From: Paenibacillus curdlanolyticus YK9
Lineage (GTDB): Bacteria > Bacillota > Bacilli > Paenibacillales > Paenibacillaceae
NCBI RefSeq assembly: GCF_000179615.1
Contig: NZ_AEDD01000010.1
Coordinates: 101,001 to 165,000, forward strand
DNA: 64,000 nt
Reading direction: 5' to 3'
Positions 56,838 to 64,000 of this stretch are shown in pieces. A program made the position numbers and the translations under genes. Position 1 is the first letter of the stretch. Every line of letters begins with the position of its first letter. Below the pieces are notes generated by a model. That model was not told where the DNA came from. It ran no database searches and saw only the letters and a list, made by a program, of their open reading frames with translations.

Positions 56838-57959
56838 TTAGTGCTCGAATACGTTTTGTTCTGTCGCTTTGTCAAACACATGAACTTTGTTCATGTCGAT
56901 CGCGAGTTTAACGTTTGTGCCTTCACGAAGCGTCGAACGTCCGTCAACGCGAGCTGTAACCGCATCAGTACCGATACCGTTCAGGTACAGCAACATTTCG
57001 TGACCAAGGTTTTCTGCTACGTCTACGTGAGCGTTAACGATCGTATTCGAGGAAGCTTCCAGGAATACTGGCTCTTCGTGCAGATCCTCTGGACGAACAC
57101 CGATAATAACTTCTTTGCCAACATAGCCTTTGTCGCGAAGCGTTTTTGCTTTGCCTTCTGGAACAACAACGTCTACGCCAGTCGTTTTGAAGCGCAGTTC
57201 TCCACCTTGCTCGGACAATGTGCCCGAGATGAAGTTCATCGAAGGAGCGCCGATGAAGCCCGCAACGAAGATGTTAACTGGGTGGTTGTACAGCTCTTCT
57301 GGCGAAGCTGCTTGTTGAATGATGCCGTCTTTCATAACTACGATACGGTCGCCCATTGTCATTGCTTCGACTTGGTCATGCGTTACGTAGATAACAGTTG
57401 TTTCGAGACGTTTAGCCAGTTTGCTGATTTCCGCGCGCATTTGACCACGAAGTTTCGCATCCAAGTTGGAAAGCGGTTCGTCCATCAAGAATACTTGCGG
57501 CTCACGTACGATTGCACGGCCCAAGGCAACGCGCTGACGTTGACCACCGGAGAGTGCTTTCGGTTTGCGGTCGAGCAAGTGCTCGATATCGAGAATTTTA
57601 GCAGCTTCACGAACGCGTTTGTCGATGTCTGCTTTTTTGAATTTACGAAGTTTCAGACCAAACGCCATATTTTGGTACACGTTCATGTGCGGGTACAGGG
57701 CGTAGGATTGGAATACCATCGCGATGTCGCGATCTTTAGGAGCAACGTCGTTCACAAGGCGGTCGCCGATGAACAGTTTGCCTTCGGAGATCTCTTCCAA
57801 ACCAGCGATCATACGAAGCGTCGTCGATTTACCGCAGCCCGATGGGCCTACGAGTACGAGGAACTCTTTATCTTTAATGTCAAGATTGATATCTTTAACG
57901 GATGCGATGTCAGTACCAGGATATTTTTTGAACACATGCTCTAAGCGTACGCCTGCCAT
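56838..57959 (-). CDS. msmX: Multi-sugar ABC transporter ATPase (MsmX/UgpC type)
   Basis: A 373-residue ABC ATPase that serves several carbohydrate importers. Walker A is [17 protein letters not shown], the signature is [15 protein letters not shown], Walker B is [12 protein letters not shown], and the His switch lies in [11 protein letters not shown]. The C-terminal regulatory part has [14 protein letters not shown], as in MalK/UgpC. There is no permease next to it, fitting a shared ATPase. It may energise importers that use solute-binding proteins such as the one at 35155. ATG 57959 follows AGGGGGA. Confidence 0.95.
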   Translation of the reverse strand: MAGVRLEHVFKKYPGTDIASVKDINLDIKDKEFLVLVGPSGCGKSTTLRMIAGLEEISEGKLFIGDRLVNDVAPKDRDIAMVFQSYALYPHMNVYQNMAFGLKLRKFKKADIDKRVREAAKILDIEHLLDRKPKALSGGQRQRVALGRAIVREPQVFLMDEPLSNLDAKLRGQMRAEISKLAKRLETTVIYVTHDQVEAMTMGDRIVVMKDGIIQQAASPEELYNHPVNIFVAGFIGAPSMNFISGTLSEQGGELRFKTTGVDVVVPEGKAKTLRDKGYVGKEVIIGVRPEDLHEEPVFLEASSNTIVNAHVDVAENLGHEMLLYLNGIGTDAVTARVDGRSTLREGTNVKLAIDMNKVHVFDKATEQNVFEH

Positions 57960-58052
57960 GAGTCATTTCCCCCTAAACAAATAATGAATTCGTCTTGCCT
58001 TAATATTAACCCAGTACACCCGATATGACTATGCACATTCCCTACAAAAAAT

Positions 58053-59147
58053 CTAAGCCCTTTTCGTAACTTTGTACAATAGCAAAATGATTTTCATCAA
58101 AACCGCGTCCCTGAACACCCGAACATCCAGTCCGGTCTCCTGCTTCAGCTTGTCTAGCCGATATAATAACGTGTTGCGATGAATGTATAATTTCTTAGCG
58201 GTTTCGCTCACATTACAGTCTAGAGCAAAGAACGTATCCAATGTCGACATCGTCTCAGTTTCCATAAACACATCGGAACGGCCAAGCGCTTGTTCTACAT
58301 AACGTAAGCGAACTTGTTCTGGAATGCTTGCCAACAATCGCTCCAAATGCATGTTCCAAGGCACATGAATATTAGAGCCGACTTGGAACACCCTCCCCAA
58401 CTCAATCGTTTCCTGCAGCTGTATTACAGACATTACGACTGATTTCACTGGCTTCATTGGCCGTCCTACAGCAAGATGGCATTCCCCGATCCATTCGCTT
58501 GCGAGCATCTCATATAAACCGGAGCCTATAGACTCCAAACTTTCTTCGAGTGCGTCCGCCTGCTCGTCCCTTTCCTCTAACGTATCACGTACAAGTGATA
58601 CAGGAGCTAATACGAGCCACTCTTGCCCTTTTAACGGAATAACGATAACTTCCTCATCCAAGAAAGACACTAATAGCTTTTGAAGCTCACCAAATGCAGC
58701 AGCTTCCGTCGCCTGCTCCGTTTCCAACAGGAAAGGAATCATTTCCGCATATAACCGACCATCCAGCGCGATTTCATCCGGTATAGACTCTGTTAAGCCT
58801 GATGCACTTTGCCGTACAATCCAATCGCCTAAAGCTCGTGCATTACGCTCGGCTTCAGATTTAGCGTCTTGTTTGGAAACGCCCTTCGTTGTTATATGAG
58901 ATGATCTAGCCACAGACCAGCTAATCAGCTGGCGCTCTGTCTCCGTCAAATTGTCGCGATGTACTTGCAATACTCGTATATTGCGATTGTCCGATTGAAT
59001 AATGACTTGCAAATATCCGTCAACATGATCTATTAAAGTCCCTGGCCCCAAGCCAGCTAATTCCGGATGATCCGATGTCGGAACCTCCACAGCGTTGATC
59101 GAACAGTCCAAAATGCGCTGCAGTTGTTCCCAACCTGACATGCTCAT
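58053..59147 (-). CDS. PucR/CdaR-type transcriptional regulator
   Basis: A 364-residue regulator. The C-terminal PucR-type helix-turn-helix is clear: LDTFFALDCNVSETAKKLYIHRNTLLYRLDKLKQ. The middle has the GGDEF-like fold usual for this group, here with GSGLYEMLASEWIGECHLAVGRPM. The N-terminal 100 residues are an unassigned sensor. ATG 59147 has AGGGGA close by. It lies upstream of msmX on the same strand but with a 93-bp gap. Targets are unknown; control of sugar-uptake genes is only a guess from position. Confidence 0.85.
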   Translation of the reverse strand: MSMSGWEQLQRILDCSINAVEVPTSDHPELAGLGPGTLIDHVDGYLQVIIQSDNRNIRVLQVHRDNLTETERQLISWSVARSSHITTKGVSKQDAKSEAERNARALGDWIVRQSASGLTESIPDEIALDGRLYAEMIPFLLETEQATEAAAFGELQKLLVSFLDEEVIVIPLKGQEWLVLAPVSLVRDTLEERDEQADALEESLESIGSGLYEMLASEWIGECHLAVGRPMKPVKSVVMSVIQLQETIELGRVFQVGSNIHVPWNMHLERLLASIPEQVRLRYVEQALGRSDVFMETETMSTLDTFFALDCNVSETAKKLYIHRNTLLYRLDKLKQETGLDVRVFRDAVLMKIILLLYKVTKRA

Positions 59148-59281
59148 TCATTATCCCCTATCCTGCTCGCCAACGTTTTGTCCATTCATATGCAAGTCTG
59201 CGGTACACATATACAATAATACAATAGCTTGGACACATGGCGTTTTGACGTCATTGTATCATATTGCCTAACCATGAGCCA

Positions 59282-60229
59282 TTATCCCGTCCAGATCAGC
59301 AGCAAAATGGATAATAAACAAAACACTGCCGCAATCAAATAAAGAAATGAAACGGTCTGGATTTGATTGAGTCCCCACCTCATCAGTAAATGGTGGGAAT
59401 GTAGTTTATCTGCCTGATGCAGGCCCTTGCCTGTCATTAATCGTCTAAGCATCACAATTACCGTATCCATTATCGGCATCCCCAATGCAAGGAGCGGAAC
59501 GATCATGGTCAAAAATGTAGCACTCTTAAAGGCGCCGCCCACAGCAATAACGGCTAGTGAATAACCGATAAACGTCGCCCCCGCATCCCCCATAAAAATT
59601 CGTGCAGGATGAAAGTTAAATACTAAAAACCCGATGCAAGATCCTCCTAAGATAACCGCCAGCAACGCTGTATCAGATTGACCTTTAATCAGTGCAGTTA
59701 AAAACAATGTAAATGCCGAAAGCGTAGATATTCCCGAAGCCAGCCCATCCACGCCATCTATAAAGTTAATCATATTGATCAATGCGAATACCCAAATAAT
59801 TGTACTGCTCCACGATAACCAATCGGGGAAAAGCAGCATACCGCCCTCGCCTAAATTAGAAACCCCGTCGATTCGAATTCCGAACCATAACGGTAATGTT
59901 GCTACAACCAAATAGGCAATCACGCGCGGCATTACAGGGAAGTCTTCCCCCTTTGATTTGGCATAATCATCGACCATTCCAACTACAACAAGAATGATGC
60001 CCCCTGTAATAATGCAAAGACTCATCTTAGTTACCCCAACGAATGCCAGTAATGATACAATCGTCGCTATGTATATTGCAGCTCCACCCATCAACGGGAT
60101 TGGCTTACGATGAATTTTTCTAGTATTCGGCCGATCCACAAACCCGATTCTTAACGCCACCTTCCGGAACAAAGGGACGAACGCAAACATTAAAGCAAAG
60201 CTGATGAGCGATGCTGCCAAAAATCGCAT
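59282..60229 (-). CDS. tagO: Undecaprenyl-phosphate glycosyl-1-phosphate transferase (TagO/WecA type)
   Basis: A 315-residue polyprenyl-phosphate transferase with about ten helices. GFVDRPNTRKIHRKPIPLMGG, VVGMVDDYAKSKG with the DD metal pair, INMINFIDGVDGLASG, IFMGDAGATFIGY and HSHHLLMRWG are the family motifs. It loads GlcNAc-1-phosphate or a similar sugar on undecaprenyl phosphate to start wall teichoic acid or other wall polymers. ATG 60229 follows AAAGGAG. It stands alone before the tRNA cluster. Confidence 0.9.
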   Translation of the reverse strand: MRFLAASLISFALMFAFVPLFRKVALRIGFVDRPNTRKIHRKPIPLMGGAAIYIATIVSLLAFVGVTKMSLCIITGGIILVVVGMVDDYAKSKGEDFPVMPRVIAYLVVATLPLWFGIRIDGVSNLGEGGMLLFPDWLSWSSTIIWVFALINMINFIDGVDGLASGISTLSAFTLFLTALIKGQSDTALLAVILGGSCIGFLVFNFHPARIFMGDAGATFIGYSLAVIAVGGAFKSATFLTMIVPLLALGMPIMDTVIVMLRRLMTGKGLHQADKLHSHHLLMRWGLNQIQTVSFLYLIAAVFCLLSILLLIWTG

Positions 60230-60378
60230 GATGGACACTCCTTTACAGATGCTTGTCCTAGTGGACAACCACTGTACTAAGTGTTCCCTTCATTTTCCGA
60301 TTTCACACGAGCTTTCCCGCCAAATATCGACAACTTTCACATTAACCCGGAGATCTAATTGTTTACAAAATGAAAAAA

Positions 60379-60400
60379 ACCGTAGACCAATGTCTACGGT
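60379..60400 (-). terminator. Terminator of the rRNA-tRNA operon
   Basis: ACCGTAGAC and GTCTACGGT form a nine-base stem around four bases; the minus strand then has seven T. It ends the tRNA cluster. Confidence 0.88.
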
Positions 60401-60413
60401 AATCATTCATAAA

Positions 60414-60489
60414 TGGTGAGCCATGTAGGACTCGAACCTACGACACCCTGATTAAAAGTCAGGTGCTCTACCAACTGAGCTAATGGCTC
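60414..60489 (-). tRNA. tRNA-Lys (anticodon TTT)
   Basis: A 76-nt tRNA, acceptor GAGCCAT, anticodon loop CTTTTAA, T-arm with GGTTCGAGTCC, encoded CCA. It is the last gene of the cluster. Confidence 0.95.
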
Positions 60490-60498
60490 TTAAAGAAG

Positions 60499-60583
60499 TG
60501 GTGGAGGATGATGGATTCGAACCACCGAACTCAGAGAGAGCAGATTTACAGTCTGCCGTGTTTAGCCACTTCACTAATCCTCC
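60499..60583 (-). tRNA. tRNA-Tyr (anticodon GTA)
   Basis: An 85-nt class II tRNA with a long variable arm, acceptor GGAGGAT/ATCCTCC, anticodon loop CTGTAAA, encoded CCA. Confidence 0.95.
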
Positions 60584-60618
60584 ATGTTAGCCTTTAGCTC
60601 TAAAGCTTAAGGAACAAA

Positions 60619-60694
<76 letters not shown>

Positions 60695-60739
60695 TTACTT
60701 GTAATGCAATTTCTTCTATGTTGGTAATAGAAGAAAAAA

Positions 60740-60816
60740 TGGCGGAGCCGACGGGATTCGAACCCGCGGTCTCCTGCGTGACAGGCAGGCATGTTAGGCC
60801 TCTACACCACGGCTCC
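60740..60816 (-). tRNA. tRNA-Asp (anticodon GTC)
   Basis: A 77-nt tRNA, acceptor GGAGCCG/CGGCTCC, anticodon loop CTGTCAC, encoded CCA. Confidence 0.95.
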
Positions 60817-60828
60817 GCGTTGTAAAGA

Positions 60829-60904
60829 TGGTGGAGGCTGACGGGATCGAACCGCCGACCCTCTGCTTGTAAGGCAGATGCTCTCCCAGCTGAGCTAAGC
60901 CTCC
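60829..60904 (-). tRNA. tRNA-Val (anticodon TAC)
   Basis: A 76-nt tRNA, acceptor GGAGGCT, anticodon loop CTTACAA, encoded CCA. Confidence 0.95.
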
Positions 60905-60916
60905 ATATTAGGTTAG

Positions 60917-60993
60917 TGGTAGCGGCGAAGGGACTCGAACCCCCGACCCTCCGGGTATGAACCGAATGCTCTAGCCAGCTGAGCTACACCGCC
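60917..60993 (-). tRNA. tRNA-Met (anticodon CAT, elongator type)
   Basis: A 77-nt tRNA, acceptor GGCGGTG, anticodon loop TTCATAC, encoded CCA. The first acceptor position can pair and the anticodon stem lacks the three G-C pairs of an initiator, so it is the elongator form. It is the first tRNA after 23S. Confidence 0.9.
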
Positions 60994-61227
60994 ACACTTG
61001 TCCCATTTTAATGGCATGGAAACCATCAGGTTTATAGCGTCGCCAAACGCTACATGTAATTTCTTCATGCTGATGAACTTGTCATCAAACAATCAGGCAA
61101 TTACACCCTGAAAACTGGATGCGAATACTGAATCCTTAGCTTAGTCTTGCTCACGAAGTTTGCTTCTCATACAAGAAGCAAAGCGTATGCTCACGAAGTT
61201 GCGATTTTGGCATTCGCCAAAACGCTT
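60994..61227 (-). other. 23S-tRNA spacer without 5S rRNA
   Basis: Between the 23S 3' end and tRNA-Met are 234 bp. No 5S rRNA is found. The spacer holds hairpins at 61205-61222 (TTTTGGC/GCCAAAA) and 61159-61182 (TTTGCTTCT/AGAAGCAAA), the direct repeat GCTCACGAAGTT (61149 and 61189), and on the minus strand ATCCAGTTTTCAGGG, a phrase common beside Bacillales rRNA genes. Confidence 0.75.

Positions 61228-64000
<2,773 letters not shown>

Overview
The window reads as a chromosomal segment of a spore-former-type Firmicute, most likely Paenibacillaceae (Paenibacillus, Cohnella or a close relative). The basis is gene order: secG-rnr-smpB-ssrA, the six-gene glycolytic operon led by cggR, hprK-lgt-ppaX-yvoF next to hisZ, the rapZ-yvcK-whiA-crh block, and an rRNA operon trailed by tRNAs. 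Genus is inference; no 16S gene is in the window.

Region 1 (1 to about 12,500) is an integrated mobile element that is more A+T-rich by eye than the rest. Its left end lies outside the window. It carries a truncated divergent gene that is probably a restriction endonuclease, a C5-cytosine DNA methyltransferase, several unrecognised genes, a ribbon-helix-helix regulator, a primase-polymerase/helicase, a RadC-like JAB-domain protein and a large serine recombinase. The recombinase gene runs into the 3' end of the tmRNA gene, which marks ssrA as the insertion site. Several element genes are preceded by different palindromes, and the divergent restriction-modification promoter region holds a 23-bp phased palindrome array.

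Region 2 (12,488-20,320) is host RNA quality control: tmRNA, a DUF2167 membrane protein, SmpB, an RNase R with a roughly 375-residue Gly/Arg/Trp tail, a MerR regulator and SecG. Region 3 (20,500-30,520) holds a ROK sugar kinase and a sugar isomerase-like protein, then the minus-strand operon cggR-gapA-pgk-tpiA-gpmI-eno with a recognisable CggR operator and a hairpin-rich gapA-pgk spacer. tRNA-Arg precedes clpP.

Region 4 (30,676-45,106) has ClpP, a LysR regulator divergent from an unusual PurA paralogue, a diguanylate cyclase paired with a solute-binding lipoprotein, and the minus-strand block TPR protein-trxB-glcK-rapZ-yvcK-whiA-crh. Region 5 (44,156-51,969) is the histidine operon hisZ-G-D-B-H-F-IE-hisJ followed by a PRPP synthetase paralogue; hisA is absent from its usual place. 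Region 6 (52,161-60,229) holds an acyltransferase, yvoF, ppaX, lgt, hprK, an MsmX-type sugar ABC ATPase, a PucR/CdaR-like regulator and a TagO/WecA-like glycosyl-phosphate transferase. Region 7 (60,379-64,000) is the distal part of an rRNA operon on the minus strand: partial 23S, no 5S, then tRNA Met, Val, Asp, Phe, Tyr and Lys and a terminator.
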